The notes beneath the pieces are model-generated. The model searched no databases, was not told where the DNA came from, and worked only from the letters and a program-made list of their open reading frames with translations. Source: Streptomyces asoensis (GTDB taxonomy: Bacteria; Actinomycetota; Actinomycetes; Streptomycetales; Streptomycetaceae). Taken from it: a DNA stretch of 64,000 nt. Each line of letters begins with the position of its first letter. Position 1 is the stretch's first letter. This document shows, in pieces, positions 34,706-44,192 of the stretch. Location: the NCBI RefSeq assembly GCF_013085465.1, contig NZ_CP049838.1, positions 6,014,001-6,078,000 on the forward strand. Direction: 5' to 3'. Both the position numbers and the translations under genes were made by a program.

Positions 34706-36202
34706 ATGGCCAACTACCCGATGCATACCTCTCGCTGGTTGCTGCCGGTGCTGCTCACCGTGCAGTTCCTGGTCTCCCTGGACGTGTCCGTCGTCAACGT
34801 CGCCCTGCCCGACATCGGCCGCGGCCTCGGCTTCCGCGCCGAGTCACTGGCCTGGGTCGTCAACGCCTACGCCCTGACCTTCGGCGGGCTGCTCATGCTC
34901 GGCGGCCGGCTCGCCGACGTCGTCGGCCGGCGCCGGATCCTGATGGCCGGCTTCGCCGTGTTCGGCGTCGCGAGCCTGGCCGGCGGGCTCGCCCAGACAC
35001 CCGGGCAGCTGATCGCCGCCCGGGCCGTACAGGGCGTCGGAGCGGCCGCGCTCGCGCCGGTCGCGCTCGTCCTGATCACCGTCAACCACCCGGCGGGGGC
35101 GGCCCGTGCCCGCGCCCTGGGGCTGTGGGGCGCGGCCGGTGCGGCGGGCGGGGCGGTGGGCGTGCTGGCCGGCGGCCTGCTCACCGACTGGGCGGGCTGG
35201 CGCTCGGTGATGCTGGTCAACGTGCCCGTGGTGGCGGCGGCGCTGCTCCTCGCCCGGCCCGCCGTACCGGCCGACACCGGCGGGGGCTCGCGGGCCCGCC
35301 TCGACGTCGTCGGCGCCTTCCTCGTCACCGCCGGGACCGCGCTGCTGGTGCTCGGTCTGGTGCGTACCCAGACGTACGGCTGGACGGCCTGGCAGTCGGC
35401 GGGGCTGTTGGCCGCGGCGGTGGTCCTGCTGGCCGCGTTCGCCGTGACCGAGACACGGGTGCGGCAGCCGCTGCTGCGGCTCGGGCTGCTGGGCAACGGT
35501 CCGGTGCTCGCGGCGAACGTCTTCGCCCTGCTGATGTCGGCGGGCCAGTTCGCCGCGTTCTACTTCACCTCCCTCTACCTCCAGCAGGTGCTCGGCTACG
35601 GACCGACGGCCGCCGGAAGCGCGTTCCTGCCGTTCTGCGCGGGCGTCGTGGTGGGCACGGTGATCGCGACCCGCACGATCGCCCGGCTCGGCTCCGGACG
35701 GCTGCTGCTGGTCGGCGGGCTGATCGGCGCCGCCGGCATCGCACTGTTCGCGGCCACCGTGGCGGTGGACGGCGGCTTCCTCCTCTCCGTGCTGCTGCCG
35801 CAGGCGGTCGCGAGCGTCGGCATCGGCATGTGCTTCGTCCCGCTGGGCACGGCGGCCACCGAGGGGGTCGTGCCGGAGGAGACCGGCATGGCCTCGGGAC
35901 TGCTCAACAGCTCGCGCCAGGTGGGCGGGGCGGTGGGGCTGGGCGTGCTGACGACGGTCGCGGCGGGGCAGGACGGCGCGGGCGGCCGACAGGGGCTGGT
36001 CGACGGCTACTCCGCCGCCTTCTGGGTGGCGGCGGCGCTGCTCGCGGTCGGCGCGATGACGGCCGGGCTGACGTACGGGAAGGGGGCGCGGAAAGAGGCG
36101 CGGAAGGGGCTGCGAGCTGCGGAAACGCCGGCCGGAAAAGTTTCCGCGAAAAAGTCCGGCGAGGGTGTCGATCCGGTCGTCCCCCGTTCGACGAAGGGAT
36201 GA
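34706..36202 (+). CDS. MFS transporter, DHA2 (14-helix) drug exporter type
   Basis: The 498-aa protein starts with helix 1 (LLTVQFLVSLDVSVVNVALPDIG). Motif A is GGRLADVVGRRRILM and motif C-like GAAGAAGGAVGVLAGG follows, with about 14 hydrophobic segments in all. The family exports drugs or other hydrophobic compounds with proton exchange. The ATG at 34706 follows TAATCT by 6 nt (leaderless). It is divergently paired with a TetR repressor. The C-terminal tail is Lys/Arg-rich and probably cytoplasmic. Confidence 0.92.
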   Translation: MANYPMHTSRWLLPVLLTVQFLVSLDVSVVNVALPDIGRGLGFRAESLAWVVNAYALTFGGLLMLGGRLADVVGRRRILMAGFAVFGVASLAGGLAQTPGQLIAARAVQGVGAAALAPVALVLITVNHPAGAARARALGLWGAAGAAGGAVGVLAGGLLTDWAGWRSVMLVNVPVVAAALLLARPAVPADTGGGSRARLDVVGAFLVTAGTALLVLGLVRTQTYGWTAWQSAGLLAAAVVLLAAFAVTETRVRQPLLRLGLLGNGPVLAANVFALLMSAGQFAAFYFTSLYLQQVLGYGPTAAGSAFLPFCAGVVVGTVIATRTIARLGSGRLLLVGGLIGAAGIALFAATVAVDGGFLLSVLLPQAVASVGIGMCFVPLGTAATEGVVPEETGMASGLLNSSRQVGGAVGLGVLTTVAAGQDGAGGRQGLVDGYSAAFWVAAALLAVGAMTAGLTYGKGARKEARKGLRAAETPAGKVSAKKSGEGVDPVVPRSTKG

Positions 36203-36244
36203 GAGGCCGGGAAGGACCCGGCTCACCGCACCCGAGGAGTCACC

Positions 36245-36601
36245 ATGCCCCGCTACCTGTCGCTCGTGAAGATCGACGAGGCCACCGCCCCCGCCGAGGG
36301 CCCCAGCGACGAGCTGATGCAGCGGATGGGCGAGCTGATCGAGGAGGTCACCAAGGCCGGCGTCATGCTCGACACCGCCGGGCTCACGCCGTCCGCGCAG
36401 GGCGTCCGCGCGCACTGGGAGGGCGGGAAGATCTCCCTCACCGACGGACCCTTCACCGAGTCCAAGGAGGTCGTCGGCGGCTACGCGCTCATGCAGTGCA
36501 AGGACATGGCCGAGGCCATCGAGTGGACGAAGCGGTTCCTGAAGGTGCACGAGGAGTACTGGACGGTGACCTGTGAGGTGCGGGAGATCGCGGAGGGCTG
36601 A
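36245..36601 (+). CDS. YCII-related (DGPF) protein
   Basis: The 118-aa protein starts MPRYLSLVKIDEATAPAEGP and has the DGPF motif (SLTDGPFTESKEVVGGY, about residues 61-77) that names the family. DGPF proteins are encoded next to ECF42-type sigma factors, as here: the sigma gene starts 45 bp later. The role is unsettled; an influence on the sigma factor or a dehydratase-like activity has been suggested. The ATG follows gaggagtcacc. Confidence 0.9.
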   Translation: MPRYLSLVKIDEATAPAEGPSDELMQRMGELIEEVTKAGVMLDTAGLTPSAQGVRAHWEGGKISLTDGPFTESKEVVGGYALMQCKDMAEAIEWTKRFLKVHEEYWTVTCEVREIAEG

Positions 36602-36638
36602 GCCTTCCTTGGACTGAACGACTGCCAGGGTGTTCGAT

Positions 36639-36664
36639 GGTGGGCTGTGGAACAACAGCCCACC
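36639..36664 (+). promoter_or_regulatory. Perfect 10-bp hairpin over the sigma-factor start codon
   Basis: ggtgggctgt (36639-36648) and acagcccacc (36655-36664) are exact reverse complements around ggaaca. The GTG start (36647-36649) lies at the base of the loop. The structure could sequester the start or act as an operator. No ribosome-binding site precedes it. Confidence 0.7.
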
Positions 36665-38200
36665 CCGGACCCCCGCACGGCCTCGGACCCTGGCACCGCC
36701 CCGGCCCCCGGCACGGCCTCGGGTCCTGGCACCGTCTCGGGTCCTGGCACGGCCTCGGATTCCGGCACGGCCTCGGGTCCTGGCACGGCCTCGGATTCCG
36801 GCACCGTCTCGGGTCCTGGCACCGTCTCGGGTCCTGGCACGGCCTCGGATTCCGGCACGGCCTCGGGTCCTGGCACGGCCTCGGGTCCCGGCACCGCCCC
36901 GGCCCCCGGCACCGTCTCGGATTCCGGCACCGTCTCGGGTCCTGGCACCGCCCCGGACCCCCGTGCCGCCATCGAGACCGTCTTCCGCCTCGAGTCCCCG
37001 CGCGTCATCGCCGCCGTCGCCCGTGTCGTCCGGGACGTCGGCATCGCGGAGGAGCTGGCGCAGGACGCGCTGGTCGCCGCACTGGAGCAGTGGCCGCGCG
37101 ACGGGGTGCCGGACAACCCCGGCGCCTGGCTGACGGCCACCGCCCGGCACCGCGCCGTCGACCTGGTCCGTCGCCGGGAGAACTACGCCCGCAAGCTCCA
37201 GGAGATCGGCCGCAGCCTGGACCCGGCGACCCCGCCGGAGGAGCCCGCCGACCCCGACGCCATCGACGACGACCTGCTCCGGCTCGTCTTCACCGCCTGC
37301 CACCCGGTGCTGTCCGCCGAGGCCCGCATCGCCCTCACCCTGCGCCTGCTCGGCGGCCTGAGCACACCCGAGATCGCCCGCGCCTTCCTGGTCCCCGAAC
37401 CGACCGTCGCCCAGCGCATCGTCCGCGCCAAGAGGACCCTGGCCACCAGGAACATCGCCTTCGAGGTGCCGTACGGACCCGACCGCGAGGCCCGGCTCGG
37501 CTCGGTCCTCGACGTCATCTACCTCATCTTCAACGAGGGGTACGCGGCCACCGCGGGCGACGACTGGCTGCGCCCGGCACTGTGCGAGGACGCGCTGCGG
37601 CTGGCCCGACAGCTGGCCGCGCTGATGCCGAAGGAGCCCGAGGTCCACGGCCTGGTCTCGCTGTTGGAGTTCCAGGCGTCCCGCACGGCCGCCCGTACCG
37701 CCCCCGACGGCAGGCCCGTCCTCCTCAAGGACCAGGACCGGCGCCGTTGGAACCGCATGCTCGTCGCCCGTGGCATCGCCGCCCTCGACCGGGCCGGCGC
37801 CGCAGCCGTGGGCGCTCCCGGCCCGTACGCCCTCCAGGCCGCCGTGGCCGCCTGCCACGCGCACGCCCGCTCCTACGAGGACACCGACTGGACGGCCATC
37901 GCCACCCTGTACGGACTGCTGGCCGCCCGGGCGCCCTCCCCGGTCGTGGAACTGAACCGTGCGGTCGCCGTGTCGATGGCGGACGGCCCGGGGCCTGCGC
38001 TGGAGATCGTCGATCGCCTCGTCGCCGAACCGACCCTGCGCGACTACCACCTCCTCCCCAGCGTCCGCGGCGACCTGCTGCTGCGGCTGGGCCGGACGGC
38101 GGAGGCGAGGGCCGAGTTCGAACGGGCGGCGGAGCTGACGGGCAACGAGCGGGAACGGGAGCTGCTGCGGGCACGGGCCGACGAGTGCCGACCGAGCTGA
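36647..38200 (+). CDS. ECF42-like sigma factor with a hexapeptide-repeat N-terminus
   Basis: The 517-aa protein has sigma region 2 (about residues 107-180, AIETVFRLESPRVIAAVARVV, DNPGAWLTATARHRAVDLVRRR) and region 4 (about 225-280, LLGGLSTPEIARAFLVPEPTVAQRIVRAK). A long C-terminal helical extension (about 290-517) follows, typical of the ECF42 group, whose activity depends on it. It is preceded by its usual DGPF partner. The unusual part is residues 8-103: sixteen six-residue units of the form GPGTAS/DSGTVS, apparently disordered. The start might instead lie after the repeats (no Met there), so it is uncertain. Confidence 0.88.
   Translation: MEQQPTPDPRTASDPGTAPAPGTASGPGTVSGPGTASDSGTASGPGTASDSGTVSGPGTVSGPGTASDSGTASGPGTASGPGTAPAPGTVSDSGTVSGPGTAPDPRAAIETVFRLESPRVIAAVARVVRDVGIAEELAQDALVAALEQWPRDGVPDNPGAWLTATARHRAVDLVRRRENYARKLQEIGRSLDPATPPEEPADPDAIDDDLLRLVFTACHPVLSAEARIALTLRLLGGLSTPEIARAFLVPEPTVAQRIVRAKRTLATRNIAFEVPYGPDREARLGSVLDVIYLIFNEGYAATAGDDWLRPALCEDALRLARQLAALMPKEPEVHGLVSLLEFQASRTAARTAPDGRPVLLKDQDRRRWNRMLVARGIAALDRAGAAAVGAPGPYALQAAVAACHAHARSYEDTDWTAIATLYGLLAARAPSPVVELNRAVAVSMADGPGPALEIVDRLVAEPTLRDYHLLPSVRGDLLLRLGRTAEARAEFERAAELTGNERERELLRARADECRPS
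36668..36955 (+). repeat. Sixteen-copy 18-bp coding repeat
   Basis: Units of the form ggtcctggcaccgtctcg encode [G/D/A][P/S]GT[A/V][S/P]. The array is in frame with the sigma factor, so copy-number changes would alter only the length of the N-terminal tail. Adjacent pairs recur as higher-order blocks. Confidence 0.92.
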
Positions 38201-38210
38201 GGCACGCGAG

Positions 38211-38309
38211 ACCCGGCTGACCGGCGCGGACCGCTACGCGACCTCGGTGATGGTGAAGAAGAGCATCACCTCCGCACCCAAGTACGTCTTCCTGGCCGGC
38301 GGCACACCG
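38211..38309 (+). pseudogene. Remnant of a cell-wall-binding repeat (CWB2-like) gene
   Basis: One frame reads TRLTGADRYATSVMVKKSIT and then SAPKYVFLAGGTPP, which is the start of a cell-wall-binding repeat 2 module (xxGxDRYATAVxxS...VVLAxGxxFPDAL). The rest of the module is missing; the frame continues into low-complexity sequence. It begins 11 bp after the sigma-factor stop with no start codon of its own. I read it as a decayed fragment of a secreted wall-binding protein. Confidence 0.6.
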
Positions 38310-38357
38310 CCGTGCAGCGTCCCGGCCCGGTCGGTGCCCGGCCGAACCCGGCACCGC

Positions 38358-39554
38358 TCAAGACGCTCCACCGGCAGTGACGGACGGCCCGGCGGGGGCG
38401 CCGACGAGCATTGTCGGCGCCCCCGCCACCCGCGTCAGGAACACGGTCGCCGAGTTCGGCCCCTGACCCTTGGGAAGCACCTTCTTCCGCAGTTCCTCCG
38501 GCTCCACCGCCGACCCCCGCTTCTTCACGGTCAGGATCCCGACCCCCCGCTCCCGCAGCAGCGCCTTCAACTTCTTCACGTTGAAGGGGAGCCGGTCGGT
38601 GATCTCGTAGGCGGTGGCGTACGGGGTGGGGCGCAGGGCGTCGGCGGTGATGTAGGCGATGGTCTCGTCGATCAGCCCGCCGTCGAGCTCCCGGGCCACG
38701 TCGGCGACCAGATGGGCCCGGATGACGGCGCCGTCGGGTTCGTACAGATACCGCCCGACCGGCCGGACGTCCGGGTCGGGCAGCCCGGCGCCGAACAGGG
38801 TCCGCGGCCCCGGGAGCAGGGTGGCCCGCACGGCTCCCGGCTCGGTGCCGAACCACAGCACCGCCTCCTTCACGTCCCCGCCGTCCGAGATCCACTCGGC
38901 CTCGGCCTCGGCCGGGATCGCCTCGTGCGGGACGCCGGGTGCGATCTTCAGGGCGGCGCGCGGGGCGGCGAGGGCGGCGCCGACCGCCCACGACAGGGGA
39001 GGCGAGTACGCCTCGGGATCGAAGATGCGCCCGCGTCCTCCCCTGCGCGCCGGATCGACGAAGACGGCGTCGTAGCCGGCGGTGTCCACCTCGGTGACGT
39101 CCGCCTCCCGCACCTCGATCAGCCCGCTCAGTCCCAGCGCGTCGGCGTTCGCACGCGCCACCTCCGCCGTGACCGGGTCCCGGTCCACGGCCAGCACCCG
39201 GATCCCGGCCCGGGCGAGCGCGATCGCGTCGCCGCCGATCCCGCAGCACAGGTCGGCGACCGACGTCACGCCGAGCGCCTTCATCCGCTCGGCCCGGTGC
39301 CCGGCGACACTCGCCCGCGTCGACTGCTCGACCCCGTTCGGCGTGAAGAACATCCGCTCCGCGTCCTCGGCCCCGAACTTCGCCGCCGCCCGCTGCCGCA
39401 GCCGGGCCTGGCCGAGCGCCGCGGACACCAGCTCGGCGGGGTGCTCGCGGCGCAGCCGGGTGGCGACGGCGAGCTCGTCGGCGGGAGCGGTGCCACGCAC
39501 CAGGTCGAGGAGGGCACGGCCCTCGGCGGTGAGGAGGGGAGCGAGGTCGTTCAC
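38358..39554 (-). CDS. Class I SAM-dependent methyltransferase, THUMP-like type
   Basis: The 398-aa protein starts MNDLAPLLTAEGRALLDLV. It has the SAM-binding motif VADLCCGIGGDAIALARAG (about residues 90-108), an acidic loop VLAVDRDPVTAEVA and the FVDPARR motif usual in RNA methyltransferases. The C-terminal part resembles THUMP-like domains (FNVKKLKALLRERGVGILTVKKRG). It probably modifies RNA, but the target is unknown. The GTG start is fixed by GACAAT ending 6 nt upstream (leaderless). It converges with the sigma-factor locus. Confidence 0.85.
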   Translation of the reverse strand: MNDLAPLLTAEGRALLDLVRGTAPADELAVATRLRREHPAELVSAALGQARLRQRAAAKFGAEDAERMFFTPNGVEQSTRASVAGHRAERMKALGVTSVADLCCGIGGDAIALARAGIRVLAVDRDPVTAEVARANADALGLSGLIEVREADVTEVDTAGYDAVFVDPARRGGRGRIFDPEAYSPPLSWAVGAALAAPRAALKIAPGVPHEAIPAEAEAEWISDGGDVKEAVLWFGTEPGAVRATLLPGPRTLFGAGLPDPDVRPVGRYLYEPDGAVIRAHLVADVARELDGGLIDETIAYITADALRPTPYATAYEITDRLPFNVKKLKALLRERGVGILTVKKRGSAVEPEELRKKVLPKGQGPNSATVFLTRVAGAPTMLVGAPAGPSVTAGGAS

Positions 39555-39694
39555 CACCTCATTGTCGACCAGCCGCCCGCCGCACAGGTCACCGCCCACC
39601 GGCGGCGGTCCCTTTGGGCCAGTCGGTGGATGGTGTGTCTCCGGCGGCGGTGTCGGAGGGGGTTCCGGGGCGGTGACTGCGAGGATCCGGCGCC

Positions 39695-40684
39695 ATGGGA
39701 CCTGTCGTACAAAATGATGAGAAGCGCGGCTGTTCTCGAGTGCCGCGTCGGCGCGGGCCCGCGCGCGGGCGGGCGGGCGTCCGGAGCCTGATCGCCGTCC
39801 TCGCGCTGGCCACCATCGCCTCGGGCTGCGCGGGAGGCGGCGAGGGCGCCGGCCGCCCGGCCCGCCCCGCGCCGGGCCAGCAGCCCGAGAAGGCGGGGCC
39901 GCCCCCCGGGGCGGCGCCCGCCCGCGCCCTGCACTCGTACGCCGCGAGGCTCCGCGCCGCGCACCAGGCCCGGGTCGCCGCGGCGAAGCGCTGGGGCCTG
40001 AAGAAGGTCCCGTTGACACCCCCGGCGCCGCCCGTGAACAAGCCGGAGATCACCACCCGCAAGGGCTTCGAGGTCGGCGATCACAAGGAACTGGGCCTCC
40101 CGCCGGTCTTCACCGCGATCCCGACGAAGGACCGGGTCGTCTTCCTCACCATCGACGACGGCTCCGAGAAGGACCCGGCGTTCCTGCGCATGATGAGCGA
40201 GCTGAAGATCCCGTACACCGCCTTCCTCAGCGACTACCTGGTCAAGGACGACTACGGCTACTTCAAGAAGATGCAGGACCGGGGCGTGGGACTGAACAAC
40301 CACACCCTGCACCACCCCTACCTGCCCGCCCTCTCCTACGCCCGCCAGCAGCGCGAGATCTGTGGCATGCAGGACGTGATCGAGAAGCGCTACGGCAGGC
40401 GCCCCACCCTCTTCCGGCCACCTTTCGGCAACTACGACCAGGACACCCTGCGCGCCGCGAAGACCTGCGGCGTGCGCTACGCCCCGCTCTGGGCCGAGGA
40501 GGTCTTCGTCGATCACTGGGAGTACCGCGAGTGGGACCAGGACCTCCACCCCGGCGACATCGTCCTGAGCCACTTCCGCGGCCGGGGCGACTGGAAGGGC
40601 ACGATGCCCGACATGGTCCGCCGGTTCCTGAACAAGGTCACGGCGAAGGGGTACGCGGTGGCACGACTGGAGGACTACCTGTGA
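39695..40684 (+). CDS. Lipoprotein polysaccharide deacetylase (NodB/CE4), first copy
   Basis: The 329-aa protein has a twin-Arg-like basic N-terminus, a hydrophobic core and a lipobox (TIASGC). A Pro-rich linker precedes the NodB domain with motif 1 FLTIDDGSEKD, motif 2 NNHTLHHPYL, motif 3 RPPFGNYD and HPGDIVLSHF. It likely deacetylates a wall or surface glycan outside the membrane. Its stop overlaps the start of the next gene (GTGA), a homologue. Confidence 0.9.
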   Translation: MGPVVQNDEKRGCSRVPRRRGPARGRAGVRSLIAVLALATIASGCAGGGEGAGRPARPAPGQQPEKAGPPPGAAPARALHSYAARLRAAHQARVAAAKRWGLKKVPLTPPAPPVNKPEITTRKGFEVGDHKELGLPPVFTAIPTKDRVVFLTIDDGSEKDPAFLRMMSELKIPYTAFLSDYLVKDDYGYFKKMQDRGVGLNNHTLHHPYLPALSYARQQREICGMQDVIEKRYGRRPTLFRPPFGNYDQDTLRAAKTCGVRYAPLWAEEVFVDHWEYREWDQDLHPGDIVLSHFRGRGDWKGTMPDMVRRFLNKVTAKGYAVARLEDYL

Positions 40685-41505
40685 GGACACGGGGGCTGCC
40701 GGCCGTACTGCTGATCCTGACGACCCTCACGACACTGGCGACCCTGGCGGGCTGCGCCCAGTCCGTCGACCCGATCGAACGGCTCGGCAAGAAGGCCGCC
40801 GCCCGGGTCCGCCCGCACGGCCCGGCCGGGCAGGACGCGTACCGCCGCTGGGGCCTGACGGCCCCCCTTGCCCCCGCGCCGCGCCACCCCGCCCGCTCCC
40901 TGGCGGGCAGTCCGGGAGCGGCCTTCCCGCCGGTCGTCGACCACGTCCCGACCACCGACGGGGTCGTCTTCCTCACCTACGACGACGGCGCCGAACGCGA
41001 CCCCCGTTTCGTCGACATGGTCCGCGAACTGCGCCTCCCGGTGAGCATGTTCCTCACGGACAGCGTGGTGGGCCCGGGCTACGCCCACTTCGCCCGTCTC
41101 CGGTCCGTCGGCGCGAACATCCAGAACCACACCCTGGACCATCCGGCCCTGCGCGGCCTGCCCTACGCCGGCCAGCGCGCCGAGATCTGCGGCCAGCAGG
41201 ACAAGCTCCGCTCCCGCTTCGGCCTGCGCCCCCGCCTCTTCCGGCCGCCCTACGGCACCTACGACACCACCACCCGACGCGCCGCCGCCGACTGCGGCAT
41301 CGCGGCCATCGTCCTCTGGCGCGCCTCGATGGGCCCCACCGACCTCACCTACACCCACGGCCCCCACCGTCTCCACCCCGGCGACATCATCGCCGTGGCC
41401 CCGGACGAGTCGACGGGCCCGGGCCTGCGGGAACGCACGACGCGACTGCTCCGGCGAGTACAGGAGCAGGGCCTGACGGTGGGCCGGTTGGAGGACTACG
41501 TCTGA
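40681..41505 (+). CDS. Lipoprotein polysaccharide deacetylase (NodB/CE4), second copy
   Basis: The 274-aa product from the GTG at 40681 has a lipobox (TLAGC). Its NodB domain carries FLTYDDGAERD, QNHTLDHPAL, RPPYGTYD and HPGDIIAVAP. It is clearly a paralogue of the preceding gene: shared blocks include RAEICGQQDKL against REICGMQDVI, and both end LEDYL/V. The Asp-Asp pair is kept in both. It lacks the final SHF motif (AVAP instead of LSHF), so specificity or activity may differ. Confidence 0.88.
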   Translation: MRTRGLPAVLLILTTLTTLATLAGCAQSVDPIERLGKKAAARVRPHGPAGQDAYRRWGLTAPLAPAPRHPARSLAGSPGAAFPPVVDHVPTTDGVVFLTYDDGAERDPRFVDMVRELRLPVSMFLTDSVVGPGYAHFARLRSVGANIQNHTLDHPALRGLPYAGQRAEICGQQDKLRSRFGLRPRLFRPPYGTYDTTTRRAAADCGIAAIVLWRASMGPTDLTYTHGPHRLHPGDIIAVAPDESTGPGLRERTTRLLRRVQEQGLTVGRLEDYV

Positions 41506-41536
41506 GAGTTCTTCCCGGCCCCGGGCAGGTGGCCGC

Positions 41537-41690
41537 CTTTCGGCCCATCCGGCCGTGGTCTGTCTTTCGGTCCGGTCGGCCTGGCCTGCCTTTCGGTCCG
41601 GCCGGCGGGCGTCTGCCTTTCGGTCCGGTCGGCCTGGCCTGCCTTTCGGTCCGGCCGGCGGGCGTCTGCCTTTCGGTCCGGCCGGGGGGG
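41537..41690 (+). repeat. Six-copy 26/27-bp tandem array after the deacetylase genes
   Basis: The core ctttcggtccgg recurs at 41537, 41564, 41590, 41617, 41643 and 41670, spaced alternately 27 and 26 bp. The first copy is imperfect. The alternate units carry ccggtcggcc and ccggccggcg, giving a 53-bp higher-order period. The repeat core resembles the start of the family B element (ctttcagcccgtccgg) that follows. Confidence 0.88.
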
Positions 41691-41718
41691 CGGCCTCTCA
41701 GGGCCGACCGGGTGTCTG

Positions 41719-41797
41719 TCTTTCAGCCCGTCCGGCGATTGAGGACGAGGCCCGTCCAGGGCCGAAGCGGGGGCCCGGGGGGGCGGCAGCCCCCCGG
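41719..41797 (+). repeat. Dispersed intergenic repeat family B, copy 2
   Basis: The plus-strand copy reads tttcagcccgtccggcgatt, then gaggacgaggcccgtccagg and gccgaagcgggggc. It is the inverse-orientation counterpart of 17231-17304, which differs at a few positions. It lies between the deacetylase pair and groES, directly after the 26/27-bp array, and ends about 70 bp before the CIRCE sites. Confidence 0.8.
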
Positions 41798-41869
41798 TGA
41801 CGTCCACACCGACACCGGGCGACCAAGGCCACTCACGCCCACTGAAAACCGGCCGACGCGCCGCAGGCA

Positions 41870-41896
41870 TTGGCACTCCGCTTGACCGAGTGCTAA
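41870..41896 (+). promoter_or_regulatory. CIRCE element 1 (HrcA operator)
   Basis: TTGGCACTC (41870-41878), 9-bp spacer, GAGTGCTAA (41888-41896): 17 of 18 arm positions match the TTAGCACTC-N9-GAGTGCTAA consensus. HrcA bound here represses groESL until heat shock. Confidence 0.95.
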
Positions 41897-41916
41897 TCAC
41901 AGTCATAGTCTCGGTT

Positions 41917-41943
41917 CTGGCACTCCCCCCTGGAGAGTGCCAA
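41917..41943 (+). promoter_or_regulatory. CIRCE element 2 (HrcA operator)
   Basis: CTGGCACTC (41917-41925), 9-bp spacer, GAGTGCCAA (41935-41943). This is a second, slightly weaker match 20 bp after the first, giving a tandem HrcA site about 100 bp upstream of groES. Confidence 0.93.
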
Positions 41944-42041
41944 CACGCGACGGGCAGGTCCGGCACCCGCGACGACGGATCCACCTGGTCGCCACCTCAG
42001 ACAGTTAGCCCCGTGAGATCTCCGAAGGGGGAGGTCGGATC

Positions 42042-42350
42042 GTGACGACCACCAGCTCCAAGGTTGCCATCAAGCCGCTCGAGGACCGCATTGTGGTCCA
42101 GCCGCTCGACGCCGAGCAGACCACCGCCTCTGGCCTGGTCATCCCGGACACCGCGAAGGAGAAGCCCCAGGAGGGCGCAGTCCTCGCGGTGGGCCCGGGT
42201 CGCTTCGAGAACGGCGAGCGCCTGCCGCTCGACGTCAAGGTCGGCGACGTAGTCCTGTACAGCAAGTACGGCGGCACCGAGGTGAAGTACAACGGCGAGG
42301 AGTACCTCGTCCTCTCGGCTCGCGACGTGCTCGCGATCATCGAGAAGTAA
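42042..42350 (+). CDS. groES: Co-chaperonin GroES
   Basis: GroES caps the GroEL barrel during protein folding. The 102-aa product has [21 protein letters not shown] and [22 protein letters not shown], the standard family blocks. It starts with GTG after gggggaggtcggatc. It is controlled by two CIRCE operators and followed 111 bp later by groEL. Confidence 0.98.
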   Translation: MTTTSSKVAIKPLEDRIVVQPLDAEQTTASGLVIPDTAKEKPQEGAVLAVGPGRFENGERLPLDVKVGDVVLYSKYGGTEVKYNGEEYLVLSARDVLAIIEK

Positions 42351-42368
42351 TTCACCCAGTTTTGCAGT

Positions 42369-42423
42369 GAACTGCGCTCCTGGCCCCGCGACTTTGTGAA
42401 GCCGGGTGCTGGGGGCGCAGTTC
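42369..42423 (+). promoter_or_regulatory. Long-stem hairpin in the groES-groEL spacer
   Basis: gaactgcgctcc (42369-42380) pairs with gggggcgcagttc (42411-42423), with a minor mismatch in the last arm bases. It probably sets differential expression or processing of the dicistronic mRNA rather than terminating it. Confidence 0.7.
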
Positions 42424-42452
42424 GTTTCTCCCACGCTTTCCGAGAGGGCTGA

Positions 42453-44087
<1,635 letters not shown>

Positions 44088-44148
44088 CGCAGCGCGTCGG
44101 TACACCGACCCGGGCCGGTAGGCACTGACCCAGGTCGCGAGCACGGCA

Positions 44149-44185
44149 GAGGCCCGGCACCCACGAACAAGGGGTGTCGGGCCTC
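44149..44185. terminator. Hairpin between groEL and the converging gene
   Basis: gaggcccggcaccc (44149-44162) pairs with gggtgtcgggcctc (44172-44185), 14 bp with one G-T wobble. It lies between the converging ends of groEL and the ester-cyclase-like gene and probably terminates both. Confidence 0.8.
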
Positions 44186-44192
44186 GGCGTCT

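Noticed and set aside
36639..36664. The sigma-gene hairpin as an intrinsic terminator of the DGPF gene
   Set aside because: It has no T-tract and overlaps the start codon of the partner gene; a regulatory role is more likely, though termination cannot be excluded.
36647..36955. The repeat region as a CRISPR array
   Set aside because: Units are contiguous, coding and 18 bp long, with no unique spacers and no cas genes.
38247..39791. A 514-codon frame antisense to the methyltransferase gene
   Set aside because: Only its first 20 codons resemble a protein (the CWB2 fragment). The rest is antisense to a clear methyltransferase.
41870..41943. The CIRCE pair as simple terminators of the deacetylase genes
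   Set aside because: Both match the HrcA operator consensus with 9-bp spacers directly before groES.
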